DNA from: Pyropia yezoensis
Taxonomy: Eukaryota > Rhodophyta > Bangiophyceae > Bangiales > Bangiaceae
Direction of reading: 5' to 3'
Assembly (NCBI GenBank): GCA_009829735.1
Contig: CM020619.1
Span: 2,610,590 to 2,674,589 of the forward strand
DNA length: 64,000 nucleotides
Made by a program: the position numbers and the translations under genes
Shown: piece by piece, positions 50,458 to 62,986 of the stretch
Position numbering within the stretch: the first letter of the stretch is position 1
Layout: every line of letters starts with the position of its first letter
Notes under the pieces: generated by a model
Seen by the model: the letters and a program-made list of their open reading frames with translations, nothing else
What the model was told of the DNA's origin: nothing
Databases searched by the model: none

Positions 50458-53400
50458 ACCGCCGCCGCCCCCCGACCTTCCCCCCCGCACCCGCCTGCCC
50501 GTCCTGCGTATCTTTGGCGCCACGCCGGGAGGCCAAAAGGCGTGCGTGCACCTCCACGGGGTGCTCCCTTACTTTTACGTCCGCCTCCCGGGGGGGGTCC
50601 CGCCGACGGCGGCGACCGCCTATGCTGCCGCCCTGCGGGTGGCGCTCGAGGCGGCGGCCGCCGCCGCGGCGGCTGCAGCGGCGGCGGAGCGGGGGGGGGG
50701 AGGCGGGGACCCCGTCGTGCCCCCTGCGCCTGCCGACGGCGGCGGCGGGGGCGGCGGCGGCGGCGGCGGCGGCGGTGGTGGTGGCGGCGGTGGTGGTGGC
50801 GGCGGCCGCCACGTGTGGGACGTCTACCCCGTGGCGCGCCGCGACATTTACGGCTACCACCCTGCCGAGGCGGTATTCCTGCGCATTGTCACCACGTCGC
50901 CGGCCATGGTGGCCCGCCTGGCGGCGGTGGTGGAGGCGGGGGCGCTGGGCCCCCCGTTTGGGCCGCTGGTGCCCTACGAGGCGCACCTCGGGTTCGTCAC
51001 GCAGGCGCTCATCGACGCGCGCCTGGCGGGCATGGACTACCTCCACCTGCGGGCGGTCAAGTTCCGGCCGCCCCTGCCGCCGCCGCCGCCGCCACCGCCG
51101 CCGCGCACCACCGCCGGGGGCACTTGGCCGTCGGCGTCGTCTGGGGGGGCACCCCCCGCCTCGCCGCACTCGGCGGCCGCCGCCGGGTGGGCGGCCACGC
51201 CTCCCGCCCGTCGGCGTTACGACACCGGCACCGTGGCGGCGCGGCCCGACGTGGTCTGGGCGACGCTGGTGCCCCGCCGCAGCCCGTGTGCGCTCGAGTG
51301 CGACGCCTTCCTCCCCGACGTGCTCAACGCGATGGACCCGCCGGGGGAGGGTGACGTCGCCGCTGCTGCCGAGGCTGTCGCCGCTGCTGCTGACGCTGCG
51401 AGCGCCGCGCTACGCCCTGGGTGCGGCGACGACGGCGGCGGGGGGGGGGTGGGCGCGGGGGTTGGTGACTCGCGGGGGCGGGGGCCGGGACGGCGGCGAC
51501 GCCGCGCGCGGCCGCCGCCGCTCGCCGTCTCGTCACTGCGGCTGTTGTGGGAGGAGGAGCGGCAGCGGCGGCGGGCGGGGCGGGCGGCCTCCGCCGCCGC
51601 CCGCGCCCGCTCCCGCGCCCGCGCCGGCCCTCACGGTGGCGGCGGCGGCGACGGCAGCGACGGTGGTGGTGGCGACGGCAGCGACAGCGACGACAGCACC
51701 GACAGTGACGGCTCGATGCCCCGCCGGGTGGCGTCCCCCCCGCGGTCAGTGATGGCCGGGGAGGGCCTGACAGAGCCCGCGCTGGCCGCCGCGCTCGCCG
51801 ACCTGGCGGCGGCGCCCGCCCCTTCGTCACCACCGTCGCCGTCGCTGCTGCCTCCGTCGGCAGTGGTGGGGGGGGGGGGGGCGGCGGCTGGGACGGTGGC
51901 GCCGGCGGCCCTGTCAGCCCGTCGCCAGTGCCCGACAGCCTGACAGGCGACTCGGACCTGCTCTCGTGGATGGCGGCCAATGCGGGGGCGGGGGCGGGGG
52001 CGGGGGCGGCGAGGATGACCCCCGCGCTGGCAACGATCGCAGAGGCGGCGACGCAAGCGCTGGGGGCGGGGGGTGTGGCGGCCGTCGCCACTGGCGATGG
52101 TGGCGCCAGCGGCAGCGACGGGGACACTGCGTCGGGCGGCAGCGCCGGCGGCGGCGAAGGCGGCGGCAGCGGCAGCGACGGACCCGCGCCGTCAGCGCGG
52201 CGGTCGCCTACCCAGCGCCACGCTCGGGCGGCGGCGGCGGCATCCCAAGAGTGGGACGCCATCCGCGACTGCACGGCGCTGGGCGTGTCGCCGCCGCCGT
52301 CGCCGCCGCCTTCGCCGCCGCCGTCGCCGCCGCCTTCGCCGCCGCCGTCGCCGCCGCCGCCGTCGCCGCGCCCATCGCCACCGCCGCGGCCGTCGTCGCC
52401 ACCCGCGGCCGCGGCGCCGCCACTGCCGTCGTGGGGGGGCTCTCTGACGCCCTCCCCCCCCCCGGCGTCGCCGCTTTCACGGGGGGGCACGCCTGCCGGG
52501 GCCGCCGGCGCGGCCGCCACTGGGGGCGTCATTCCCCAATGGGACGGCGCCGACGGGGGCAGCGACACCAGCGAGCACCGCGCAGCGGCCGACGATGGGC
52601 AAGGCCGGAGGCGGGGGGGGAAGCGGCCCCGGCGGGAGGCCCCTGCCAACGTCCTTGGCGGCGCCCCTTCCGGCAGCAGCGGCGGTGGGGGTGGTGGTGC
52701 GGCCGGGAGGGTGGGTGGCCGCCCCGGCACAGCGTCTGGGGCGGCCCCTCGGCCGGCAGCAGCGGCCACTACCGGCACGACGGCGCGGGCCGCGAGGGTC
52801 AGCACAGCCACCGTCGCGGTCGCTGCGGCCGCTCCCGCCGCCGCCCGCACCGCCGCCGCCCCCGCCACCGCCGCCGCCGCCTCCGCCGCCGCCGGCCGTC
52901 CACCCGCGGCGGGCGGCGGCGGCGGCGGCGGCGGCGAGCGCCCCCCCCGGCGGCACAGCCGCAAGCGGCGGCGCCCGCCGGACGGCGGCGGCGACAGCCG
53001 CGGCAGCGGCGGCGCCCGTCCCGGCGCTTACGCGCCGCTGCCGCTGGGACCCCCCACCGCCGCTACGGTCACGTCACTGCCGCCCGCTGCGGTAGCGGGC
53101 GCAGCGTCTGCCGCCGCCGCCGCCGCCGCCGGCCGGCCGCGGCGCCCGGCGTATGCGCCCGTGCCCATGACCGCCGCGCGGTGGCCGCCCGCCGCCTCCC
53201 GCGGCGGCGGTGGGAGTACTGCTGTGGCCGCTGCGACGGCGACGGCGGCAGCGGCAGCGGCAACGGCAGTGGCACCGCCACCGGCGCCGCCGCTGCGCGT
53301 GCGGCGGTCGACATGGGCGGGGGCGCCCACCGGCGGGCGGCGCCCCCCCCCCGCCTCGCGCGCCAGCGGCGGCGGTAGCGGCGGCGGCGGCAGTGGGGGC

Positions 53401-53746
53401 GCCAGCACCGCCGGCGGTGGCGTATTTCGGCTGCCCTTCCCCCCCGCCCCGACGCCTGCTGCCCCGTCGGGTGTGTCGGCAACGCGGGCGGGGAGGGGCG
53501 GGGGGGGCGGGTCCCCGCCGTCGCTGTCGCGTGCGTCGCCGCCGCAGCCGCGGCTGCCGGCGCTGTCGTTGCAGCCGTCTGTGGCGCCGCCGCCGCCACC
53601 GCCGCCGCGACGCCGCCGCCACCGCATTGACCACCACTCGCGAGGGCGCCACGCCGTTGTGCCAAGCACGCACGGCGGCGGCCGGTCGCCCTACGGGTCT
53701 GCCCAGGGGTTGGGCGGTGGCGGCGTGGCGCGCAGCAGTGGCGACC

Positions 53747-53777
<31 letters not shown>

Positions 53778-56700
53778 TGGCGGCGGCGGCGGCGTTGGCG
53801 GCGGCGGCGTCGACAGTCGCTACCCCGCCCCCCACCGGCCTCCCACCTCGCGGCCGCGCGGCCACGGCGTGCCGGCGGCGGCGGCGGGGGCGTTACCGTC
53901 GGCGGCCGCAGCGGCGGTGGCGGCCGCGTCGGCGGCAGCAGCGGTGGCGGCCGTCACGGCCGCGGCGGGGCGCCCGCCGGCGGTGGCCGCCGCCCAGCGC
54001 GCGTCACCGCCACCACCGTCACCGCTGTCACCGCCGCCGCCGCCGCCGTCGCATCCGCTGTCGTCGCCGCCGCCCCCCCCGCTGCATCGCGCGATGCGGG
54101 TGCGCGCGGACGACAGCCGCCCCCCAGTGGCGTCCCTCCCCTCCTCCCGGACCGCGCCGGCCGCCAGCCGGGCCGCGGCGACGACCGCGGCTGCCGCCCC
54201 CGCTTGGACGGCGGGGGGTGTGCTGCGCGGTTTGCCGCCGCCGGCAGCGCCGTCGGTGGGGGCAGCGTCCGTGCCGGCGGCAGCTGTGGCGGCGGCGGCA
54301 CCCGCGGCGGTACCACGGAGCGGGCCCGCCCGTGAGGGCGCCCCGGCCGCAGCGGCGTCGGCGGCAGCGCCGCAGCGGCCGCCGCCACCGTCGCCGCCGC
54401 CGGTGCGGTTTGTGAGCGTGGCCGAGCTGGCTGCCTCTCCCCCGCCTCCGCCCCTGCCCGCTGCCGCTGCAGCGGTGACGGTGGTGGCGGTGGCGGCGGG
54501 CGTGGTGGACCCGGGGGACGAGGGCGGCTCTCCGCGCGCCGACCGAGCCAGCCCGCGTCGAGCGACCGCGTGGCCGTCGCCGCCGCCGGCCGCGTCGCCG
54601 CCGTCGTGGCCGCCCCCGTCGTGGCGTCCGCCAGCATGGTCCCCCGTGCCGGCGTCGCTGCCGTCGTGGCCGCCGCCGCCGCCGCCTCCGCCGCCGCCGC
54701 GCGCGTCCCGGTCGCCGTCACAGGCGGTGGCGGCGGCGGCAGCATGTGCCGCCGGGGTGGCCACCGCGGCGGGCAATGCGGACGCGCGCGTCGTCCAGGG
54801 TGGTGTTGGCGTCGGTGGCAGCGGCAGCGGCGGCAGCGGCAACAGCGACGACGGCCGCCGCGGCGGTAATGGCAACGACGACCCCGCGGTGGCCGCGACG
54901 CTGCCGCCTGCACCGCCGCCGGCAACGGCTTCTGCGGCGGCCGCGGCGGCCACCACCCCGTGGCCGACCTTCTCGTCGCAGTCGCCGCCGCTGCCGTCCC
55001 TGCACCTCTCTGCGTCGGTGCGGCTGTTATCACCACCGCCGTCACCGCCGCCGCCGCCCTCGCTGTCAGCGCCGCAGTTGCCGCCAGTGGTACGGCCACT
55101 TGCGGCCGCCGCCGCCGCAGCGGCGGCCACGCCGCCCACATCGGCCGAGCGGCTGGCGCTGGCGTACGACGCGGCCGCCGGCCCGCCGTCGCCGCCCACC
55201 TCCCCGCCGCCGCCCGTGCCGTCAGTGAGCCCCCGCCGTGCGGGGGAGGCGGACGGCGGCAGGGACAGCGGCGGGACCGGCGGCGGGGACGGTGGCGGGG
55301 GCGGCAGCGGCGCGGCGGGAGCCGCCGCGGCGCCCCCAGCGTCGGCCGAGCTGGTTGCGCTCGCCGCCGCCGCGTCGGCGGCCGCGTCGTGGCCGTCGCC
55401 ACCCGCCTCCTCCCTCGGCCGGCTGCCGTCGCCGTCGGTGGCGACGCCGCCGCCGCCGCCGTCGGCGACCACCGGCGCCACCGGCACGCCCCTTGCGGCC
55501 ACGCCCTTCCCCCTGGGCACCCCCTCTCCCGTAGCGGCCGCCGCCGTTGCCGCTGCCGCCGCTGCCGTCGCCCCGTGCAAGCGGTCGGCGGTCAAGGCGC
55601 GCCCCCGGCGGACAGTGGCGGGCACCCCCCCCCGCCCCCTTCCAACCCTCGAGGTCCTCCCTCCCCCCCCTCCCCATTTCCCCCCAGCCGCCTCCCACGC
55701 GCGCTCCCCGTCGACACGGGGGAGCCCGTCGTCGGCCAGCCTGCCCGCCCCCACCAACGCCCCCACCTGGGCGGCGGTGGTGCGCCCGCGGGCGCCCCCA
55801 CCGTCCGTAGAGCTGCTGCTCGCCACCGCCCGCGCCGCGGGGCTGCCGCCCCTCCCCCCCACGGCGCCCTTTTACTCGCTCGCCGCCGACGCGGCGGCGG
55901 TGCCGCCGCCGCGGCTGTTTGCGCCCCCCACCTACCGCGCGCCCGCGGCGACCGCCGCGGGCCTGCCACGGCAGGCCCGCCGGTGGGCAGCCGACCCGAC
56001 GGTGGCGGCGGCGCCGGGGCCGCTGCCGGTGGTGCGGGTGGTGGCGCCCGCCGCGCGGCCGCCGTCGGTGGCGACGCTGCTGGCGTCGGCGCCGGCGGGG
56101 GCGGCCGGCGCCGGCGGCCGGCCGGGGGGGGCCGCACCCCACGCCGGCACCCGCTTTGACTCGGCCGGCCGGGAGGTGCGGGTGCAGCTGCCGGCCGGGC
56201 CGCCCGCGGCGGCGCCCGCCGCCCCCGCCGCTGCTGCCGCCGCGCGCACTGCGGGTGGACGCATGGCTGGCGGGGGCGTCCGTCTGGGGCACCCTGCAGG
56301 GCGGCCACCGCCGCCGCCGCCGCCGTTGGTGCGGCCGGCGTCGCCAAAGTTTGACGAAGCCGCCGGCCTCTTCCCTTCGGCGCCGTCGGCGGCTACTGCG
56401 GTGACCGGCCACGGCGGCGACGCGGCGGCTGCCGCCGCGGCCGTCCCCTCCCCCCATGGCCCCCGCCGCGGGCCCCCACCGCCCGCACCGCCAAGCGCAG
56501 CGGCGGCGAGCGGCTCTACCGGGCGCCCCCCCCCCCCCCCCCCAGCGGTGCCCCCCCGGGCGGCGGTGGCGTCGCCCCTGCACGCGCACCAGGGCCTGAC
56601 GGTTGGGCTGGTGGAGGTGCACGCCGCCTCCCGGGGGGAGCTCCGCCCCGACCCCGCCCACGACCCCGTCCACGCGGTGGCGGTGCTGGTGCGGGACGAG

Positions 56701-59700
56701 GTTGCCCGCGCGGCCGCCGCCGCGGCCGTGCCGCCTGCACCGTATGCCGACCGGCTGCTGCTGTGGGTGGTCCTGGCGCCAGAGGGGAAGGGGGGGGGGG
56801 GCGGCGGGGATGGCGCCGCCGCCGCCCCCGCCGCGCCGGATGGTGTCGGCGGAAGTGGCGGCGGCGAAGATGGCGGCGGCGGCGGCGGCGGCGGCGGCCC
56901 GTCGGCGGCGACGGCGGCGGCAGCCGCGGCGGTCGAGACGGCCATGGCCGCGGCGCTGCTGCGGTCGCGCCACTCGCCCGCGGCGGCCGCCGCGGCGACC
57001 GCCGAGACGCTGACGCCCGTGGCCGACGAGGCGGCGCTCCTCACGGCCGTGGCTACGGCCCTGGCCGGCCTGGACGTGGACGCGCTCGTCGGCTACGAGA
57101 CGACGCTCGGCTCGATCGGGTACCTGCTGGAGCGGGCTGCCGCGACGCGCCACCCCTTCCCGCGCCTCCTCTCCCGGATGCCCGACTTTGACCGCAACCT
57201 CGACGACGGCGGGGGGACACCCAGGCCACCCCCGGCGGCCCCCCCTGGGATGGTCCGGCCGCCGGCCGGGGGCCCTGCAGGTGGCGGCCTGCCCCCCGCG
57301 CCAAGCGCGGGCGCCGCCTACCTGGCGCGTAAGGGCGCGGCGGTGACCGTCACGGGCCGGCACATTATCAACCTGTGGCGGGTGCTGCGGGCCGACACCA
57401 AGCTCCCCAGCTACTCCCTCCCCGCCGTGGCGGCGGACCTCCTGGGCCTCCGGCTGCCCGTCCACACGCCCGCCACCCTCACCCGCTGGTACGCCCACCC
57501 AGCCAGCCGCGGCCGCACGGTGCGGGCGCTCGCCACGCGGGTGCGGGTGGCGGCGGCGCTCGCCGACGCGACCGACGTCTTTGCCCGCACGGGGGAGCTG
57601 GCGCGGGTGTACGGCCTCGACTTTATGGCCGTCCTGACCCGCGGCTCCCAGCTGCGCGTCGAGTCCATCCTCGCCCGCCTCGCGCACGCGCGGCGCTTCC
57701 TGCTGCGGTCGCCCAGCCGGCCGGCGGTGGCGGCGCAGCCGGCCATTGAGGCGGTGCCGCTGGTGATGGAGCCCGCCTCTGGGGTGGTTGTCGACCCGGT
57801 TGTGGTGCTCGACTTTCGCTCCCTCTACCCGTCCATGATTATCGCCCACAACCTGTGCTACTCAACGGCCCTGGGGGGGGTCCGGGGGGGGGGGGGGTGG
57901 GCCGCCCCGCGCACCCTCGGCGTCGTTACTGACTATGTGCCGCCCCCGCTCGACGCGATTGCCACGGCTGCGGGGGGGGCGGCCGCCGCTGCCGGCGGCG
58001 CTGCGGTTGGGGCGGCAGCAGCCGCCGCGTCGTCGGTGTCGCCGCCGCCGCCATGGGCAGGCGGCGCGCACGGCAGCGTCGGCGGCGGCGGCGGCGGCGC
58101 GTCGACGGGCCCCAGTGCCGGCCGGGACGACGCTACTGCCAGCGGTGGCGGCGGGGGGGTGGCCGGGTTGGAGAGCGGCGCAGGGTCCCCCCCCGCGTCG
58201 CAGTCGCCGCCCCCTCCGCCCCCCCCGCGCGGGGTGTACGTGGCGCCCAACGGGGACGCGTTTGTCACGGCCGCCGTGCGGCGGGGCGTCCTGCCGCAGA
58301 TGCTTGCCGAGATCCTGGACACGCGGGTGATGGTCAAGGCGGCGATGAAGGGGGTGGCGGCCGACGCGGCGGCCGCGTCAGCCGCTGCTGCCGCGTCCGC
58401 CGCCGCTGGCGGCGGTGGCGGCGACGGCGGCGGCGGCGGTGGTGGCGGCAGCGGCGACGAAGCGGCCGCGGCAGCCGCGGCGGCCGCGTCGCTGCTGCGC
58501 CTCCTCAACGCGCGGCAGTTTGGCCTTAAGATGATTGCCAACGTCACCTATGGCTACGCAGCCGCCTCCTTTAGTGGCCGCATGCCGTGCGCCGGCCTCG
58601 CCGACGCGATCGTGCAGTCGGGGCGGGCGGCGCTCGAGGCGGTGGCGGTGGCGGTGGAGGAGCGGTGGGGCCCGTCGCACGGCGCGACGGTGGTGTATGG
58701 GGATACGGACTCGCTGTTTGTGCGCCTCCCCGGCGCCTCCCGCGCCGAGGCGTTTGCGGTGGGCGAGGCGATCGCCGCGCACAGCCGCACCCTCTTCCCG
58801 TCGCCGGTGCTGCTGCAGCTGGAAAAGGTGTACCAGCCGGCGGTGCTGCTGACCAAAAAACGGTACGCGGGCATGGCGTACGAGTCCCCCGGTCAGGCGG
58901 TGCCGGTGTTTGACGCCAAGGGCATTGAGACGGTCCGCCGGGACAGCTGCGGCCTGGTCGCCGACGTCCTCGGCGGCGCCCTCCGCACCCTCTGCGCCAC
59001 CCGTGACGTGTCGGCGGTCAAGGCGGGGGTGCAGCGGGTGTGGCGGCGGGTGCTGGCCGGCCGCCTGCCCCTCACCGCCTACATCTTCCGCCGCGAGGTG
59101 CGGCCGGGCGGCTACCGCTCCGCCGCGTCGGTGCCGCCCGCCGCGGCGGTCGCCGCGCGCGCCGCCGCCGCCGACCCGCGGGCGGCGCCCCGCCACGGCG
59201 AGCGCGTGCCGTTCGTGGTGGTGCACGCGCCGCCGGGGGCGGCGCTCCGCGACGCGGTCGCGTCGCCCGAGGCGCTGCTCGCCGCGGCCGCCGCGGGGGG
59301 GGCCCGCCTCAACGCCACCTACTACCTCGTTAAGCAGTGCGTGCCAGCGCTGGAGCGGGTGTTTGGGCTGCTCGGCGTGCGCGTCGCGAGCTGGTACGCA
59401 GAGCTCCCCCGCCCCTACTACCCGCCGCTGCTGGGGGGCGCCGCCGCCGCCGCGGGCGCCCCGCCTGCGGGCACCGCCGCCGCTGCCGCCACCACCCCCA
59501 CCACGGCCGTCGCCCTACCCGGCGGGGGGGGGGTCCCAGCGGCGGGGCCGGCGGCCGCCGCCGCCGCGGCGCTGCGGCCTGGCGAGACGACGCTCTACCA
59601 CTACTTTCTGAGCGACCGCTGCCGCCTGTGTGGGCGGGTGCGCCCCCGGCGGCGGGGCGGGGGGACCAAGCGGCGGCGGGGCGGCGGCGCCGCCGCCGCC

Positions 59701-60141
59701 GCCCTGCTACCCGGCGTGTGTGACGCGTGCATGGCGGGCGCCGGCGGCGCCGCCGCGGCGGCGGCGGTGGTGGCCACCCGCTCCGCCACAGCGGCGCGGG
59801 ACCTGGCCGCCGCCGTGGGGGTGTGCGCGCAGTGCGTCAGCGGCCTAGCCGGCCCGTCGTCGTGCGCGCCGGGGGGGGTGGCGGGAGGGGGGGGCGTCGC
59901 ACAGCTGCTCCTCCCGCCACCCCCGCCGCCGCCTCCGCCGCCGCCCCTTGGGCGGCGGGAGGCGGGGGGGGAGGGCGCCGCGTCAGCGGCAACGGCAGCG
60001 GCGGCGGCGGCGGTGGCGGCGGCGGGCGGCGGCATGGCCGCCGACGCGGCGGCGTGCGTGAATGTCGAGTGTGGGGTGGCGTTGGAAAAGGCACGCCTGT
60101 GGGCGGCCGTCCGCGCGTGGCCGCCGCTGCCGGCCGAATGA
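49843..60141 (+). CDS. REV3: DNA polymerase zeta catalytic subunit
   Basis: Family B polymerase for translesion synthesis. Exon 1 is 49843-49902 (20 residues, MRAAVGGS...GGFAE), joined in phase 0 to 50240 onward. The join recreates the REV3 start (SVRVTYIDYYMAPP), followed by LRIFGATPGGQKACVHLHG and YEAHLGFVTQALID. Near 51868-51881 the frame shifts at a 14-G tract; downstream sequence (DSLTGDSDLLSWM onward) is in another frame to the stop at 60141. About 1500 disordered Ser/Pro/Ala residues precede the inactive exonuclease-like region (LTVGLVEVHAASRGELRPDP, about 56596). Polymerase motif A, DFRSLYPSMII, is at about 57811; motif B, ARQFGLKMIANVTYGY, at about 58508; motif C, YGDTDS, at about 58696. 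Cysteine pairs CRLC...CDAC and CAQC...CVNVEC near the C-terminus match the zinc (CysA) and 4Fe-4S (CysB) sites. Total about 3300 residues, similar to vertebrate REV3L. Confidence 0.92.
49903..50239 (+). other. REV3 intron 1
   Basis: Begins GTGCGT after GCAGAG and ends CTCCTCCTCCCCAG before GCGTTTATC. It is phase 0 and 337 bases long, and includes a 31-G run at 50003-50033. Confidence 0.75.
50003..50033 (+). repeat. 31-base G run within REV3 intron 1
   Basis: The longest mononucleotide run in the window. Transcribed as G-rich RNA, it could form quadruplexes near the 5' end of the pre-mRNA. Its true length is uncertain given the difficulty of sequencing such tracts. Confidence 0.9.
51868..51881 (+). 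repeat. 14-G tract at the REV3 frame break
   Basis: Preceded by cagtggt and followed by cggcggctgg. Upstream coding uses one frame and downstream coding the next. One additional G, or two fewer, would restore a single frame, so this is either a run-length error or a real slippage-prone site. Confidence 0.8.
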
Positions 60142-61351
60142 GTGGGGGGGGGGTGGGCGGTGGAGGGGGTGGGGGGGGTGGGAGGCGTGATTGGGCTGGG
60201 CGTGTCCACTGCCAGAGTGGGGAGACGGGGGCGGGAGGTAGTGGCACCCGCGGGGGGTCCGCGCGCGCGCGCTAGGGGGAGAGTGGCGCCGTGGCGCCGC
60301 CGCGCGCGTAGGCGCCACGCGCCGTTGTCCAAAGGCGTCGTCGTTGCATGCGGCGTGAGATGAGAAAGGCAGCGGAGCGCCCCGCCGTGCGGGGGCGAGC
60401 TGGTCGAATCCCTACTTCACTTGGACCATTCATCTGCGCTTTTCCGCGGCCGCTGCGTGGCGGCCGTCCCCCGCGGGGAGCGTGGCCGGGGCAGCTCCCC
60501 CCATAGCCGCTCCCGCGCCCCTGCGGCGCGTGGACCGTCTCCGCCCCGATCGTGCGTGGGCCCCAGCGGCACCAGCAGCACCCCCTCCACCGCAGCCTCC
60601 CTCACCGCCGCCCCCTAAATAGAGCGGCTGTAGCTACAGCCGCTGACACAGTCGCACCCACCGTCTCGGCGGCGCCAGCAGCCTGCACCACCACGACGGC
60701 GGCGGCGGCAGGGTGGGAAGGGCGTCCCACTCCACCCCCCCCCCCCCCCGCCCCTCTCGCCCGACTTCTTCCCCTGCCGTTGTTGGCCACCTCCCTCCCC
60801 CTTCACAGCTGCCGCTGCCCGTTGTTGCACCATCGACCGGCTGCGCTGCGAGCGCGCCCCACCACGTCCGCCCCTCCTCCCCGGCATTGGCCGCCCCGAT
60901 TGCGTGGGGGGGGGGAGGTGCCACCAGCTGCCGCCGTCACGGGTACCGAGCCCACCGGCGACTAAAGGACGACCGTGACACAAGGACCCGCTGGCCGCCC
61001 CCCGTCTGACACGCCCCCTTGCCCTTTTTCCGCCTCGTCCGCCACCGGTGGGGGGCAGTACGGCGGGGGCCCGCAGCAACGGCAGCGGCGGTGCCCCCCA
61101 CCCCTCATTCCCCCCGTCGCCGCAGCAGCCACTCACGGCGGCGAGGCTTTGTCAATGGCCGCGCATGCAGGCCACCCCTCCCCAGGACACAAGAGCGTCG
61201 ATACAAAGGTAGAGATCAAGGGTTTTTTACGCAGTCAAAGACAAATAGGTAGGACAGTTAAGAATACAGCCGGCTGAGAGCGCCACCACCCTCCCCGCCT
61301 TGCTCCCCACGACACCCAACAGCCGCGACCGACGCAGATGGGGGCGGGGTC
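60142..61351. other. Intergenic between convergent genes, no supported gene
   Basis: The first 250 bases, G-rich, form the REV3 3' flank. A short inverted repeat gcggctgtagctacagccgc lies at 60623-60642. Open frames here are Pro/Arg-rich on both strands with no domains. Confidence 0.45.
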
Positions 61352-62986
61352 TTAGAAGAAGAAGCGCGCCGCCGGCGAGGCAACCGCGCCCAGCAGGTCG
61401 CGGATGGTGGCAAGGATGACCAGCCCCGCGAGGATGAGGTTGGCCGCCGCCCGGGCGGCGGCGGCCGCCGTCGCCGCCACCGCCGCCTGCGTCTGGGCAA
61501 CCAGCAGCAGAGGGCCGAGGAGCGCCACCATCGACTGGCGCGCCGCCGCCGACGACATGCCCGGCCGTGCCCCCCCCCCTACCGCCGTCGCCACCCGCCG
61601 GGTCGTGGGCACGGTGCCCCCGAGGGAGATGATGAGGTCGGCGGCCTCTTGTACGGCGGCCAGCACCTGCGCCAGCGCCGCCTCGGCATTGGCCACCTCG
61701 GCGGCCGCCGTCGCCGCGTTGGCCGTCGCGTCACCGACAATGCGCTCCAGCTCCCCCAGCTGCGCCGCCACCTCGGCCGTCACCGCCGCCGGGTCCACGG
61801 CCGAAACTTCCGCCCGCGCGTCGGCCAGCGCCTGCGTGACCGTCACGACCGCCGCGTCCGCGTCGGCCTGCGCGGCGCGGGCCGCGTCGACCGACGCCGC
61901 CGCCTGCGTGGCAAGGCCCTGGATGGTGGTAAAGGTGGTGAGCACCGCCGCGCCAATGGTGGCCGTCGGCGTCGCCGCGGGCGTCGCCGTCGGCGCCGCC
62001 GTCGGCGCCGCCGTCGGCGCAATGGTGGGCGCCGCCGTCGGCGCCACGACGGCGGCAAGGCCGTCTGTCACAACACTGCCGCCAGCGCCGCCAGCGCCGC
62101 CGTGCCCGCCGTCCGGGCCGGCCCCGCCATTGCCACCGTTCCCGCCGTTGCCAGCCGTGATGGTCACCGGTGCTGCCGTGGCGGGCGCCGCCGTGGCGGG
62201 CGCCGCCGTGGCAGGCGCCGCCGTGGCGGGCGCAGCCGTCTTGACCGGGAAGATCTTGCCAAAGTCAATGCCCGGGAACACAAACACCACCTTGGGCGTC
62301 GCCGCCGGCGCCCGCACGGGCGCCGGCTTTGGCGTCACAAAGATGAGGACCGCCTTGCCGTTCACCACCCGCTTGACCGGCGTAGGCGTCCGGCACGGCA
62401 CCTTGCACGTCTTCTTGACCAGCACCTCTGACGTGCACTTCCTCGTCACCTTGACGTAGCGCACGCACCTAGCCTTGGCCGCCCCCGCCGCCGTGTAGTA
62501 CTGTGCCGTCTGGGGGCACAGCACCGGCTGCCGCTCCGTCACCCCACAGTCCTTGGTCACCTTTTCAATGACACTGCAGTCCTTGGCAACGAGGCACGGC
62601 GTCGGCGACGGCGTCGGGCACGCCTTGGCGCACGTCCGCCGTTCCACCACCGTTGTCTTGCACGCGGCCGCAGTGGTGGTCTCGAGGAAGCACCGGGCGC
62701 CCGCCACCAGCACCGTCGCGTGGGTGGTGCATGGCACCTCCTTGGTGCTCTTGGTCTGGCACGTGGCGTCGACCACCCGCTTGACGGAGCAGTCAAACGT
62801 AAGGACGCAGGGGGTGGACGTCGGCTTGGCCGTCGCCGCCGCCTTGGCCGTCGACCCCACCACCACCACCGTCCGCAGGGAGGGAAGCGCCGCCGCCGAC
62901 GACGCCGCCGCCGCCGCCGCCACCACCGCCGCCACCGCCACCAGCGCAGCCGCCGCGGCCGTGCCGCAGCGCCGTACGCTCACCAT
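61352..62986 (-). CDS. Secreted Cys-rich, Ala/Thr/Pro-rich surface protein
   Basis: Family not recognised. From the ATG at 62986 it is 544 residues. A signal peptide (MVSVRRCGTAAAAALVAVAA onward, ending near residue 34) leads to two related Cys-rich modules of about 65 residues. Each starts PC(L/V)...DCSV and ends CAKACPTP or CKVPCRTP. Next come a (PATAA)n stretch of about 30 residues, a GNGGNGGNGG-type Gly/Asn run, a second TAAPTAAPTA tract, and a long Ala-rich helix (about 360-470). The protein closes with a hydrophobic segment NLILAGLVILATIRDLLGAV and the tail FFF. This suits a glycosylated wall or matrix protein, possibly membrane- or GPI-anchored. It shares style but not sequence with the repeat protein at 25.4-27.3 kb. 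Confidence 0.7.
   Translation of the reverse strand: MVSVRRCGTAAAAALVAVAAVVAAAAAASSAAALPSLRTVVVVGSTAKAAATAKPTSTPCVLTFDCSVKRVVDATCQTKSTKEVPCTTHATVLVAGARCFLETTTAAACKTTVVERRTCAKACPTPSPTPCLVAKDCSVIEKVTKDCGVTERQPVLCPQTAQYYTAAGAAKARCVRYVKVTRKCTSEVLVKKTCKVPCRTPTPVKRVVNGKAVLIFVTPKPAPVRAPAATPKVVFVFPGIDFGKIFPVKTAAPATAAPATAAPATAAPATAAPVTITAGNGGNGGNGGAGPDGGHGGAGGAGGSVVTDGLAAVVAPTAAPTIAPTAAPTAAPTATPAATPTATIGAAVLTTFTTIQGLATQAAASVDAARAAQADADAAVVTVTQALADARAEVSAVDPAAVTAEVAAQLGELERIVGDATANAATAAAEVANAEAALAQVLAAVQEAADLIISLGGTVPTTRRVATAVGGGARPGMSSAAARQSMVALLGPLLLVAQTQAAVAATAAAAARAAANLILAGLVILATIRDLLGAVASPAARFFF

Noticed and set aside
53820..57849. Minus-strand frames of 680 and 875 codons within REV3
   Set aside because: Shadows of the REV3 coding strand, with no domains of their own.
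60405..60425. B-box-like ggtcgaatccc
   Set aside because: Missing one T of the conserved GGTTCGAATCC and no tRNA fold upstream.
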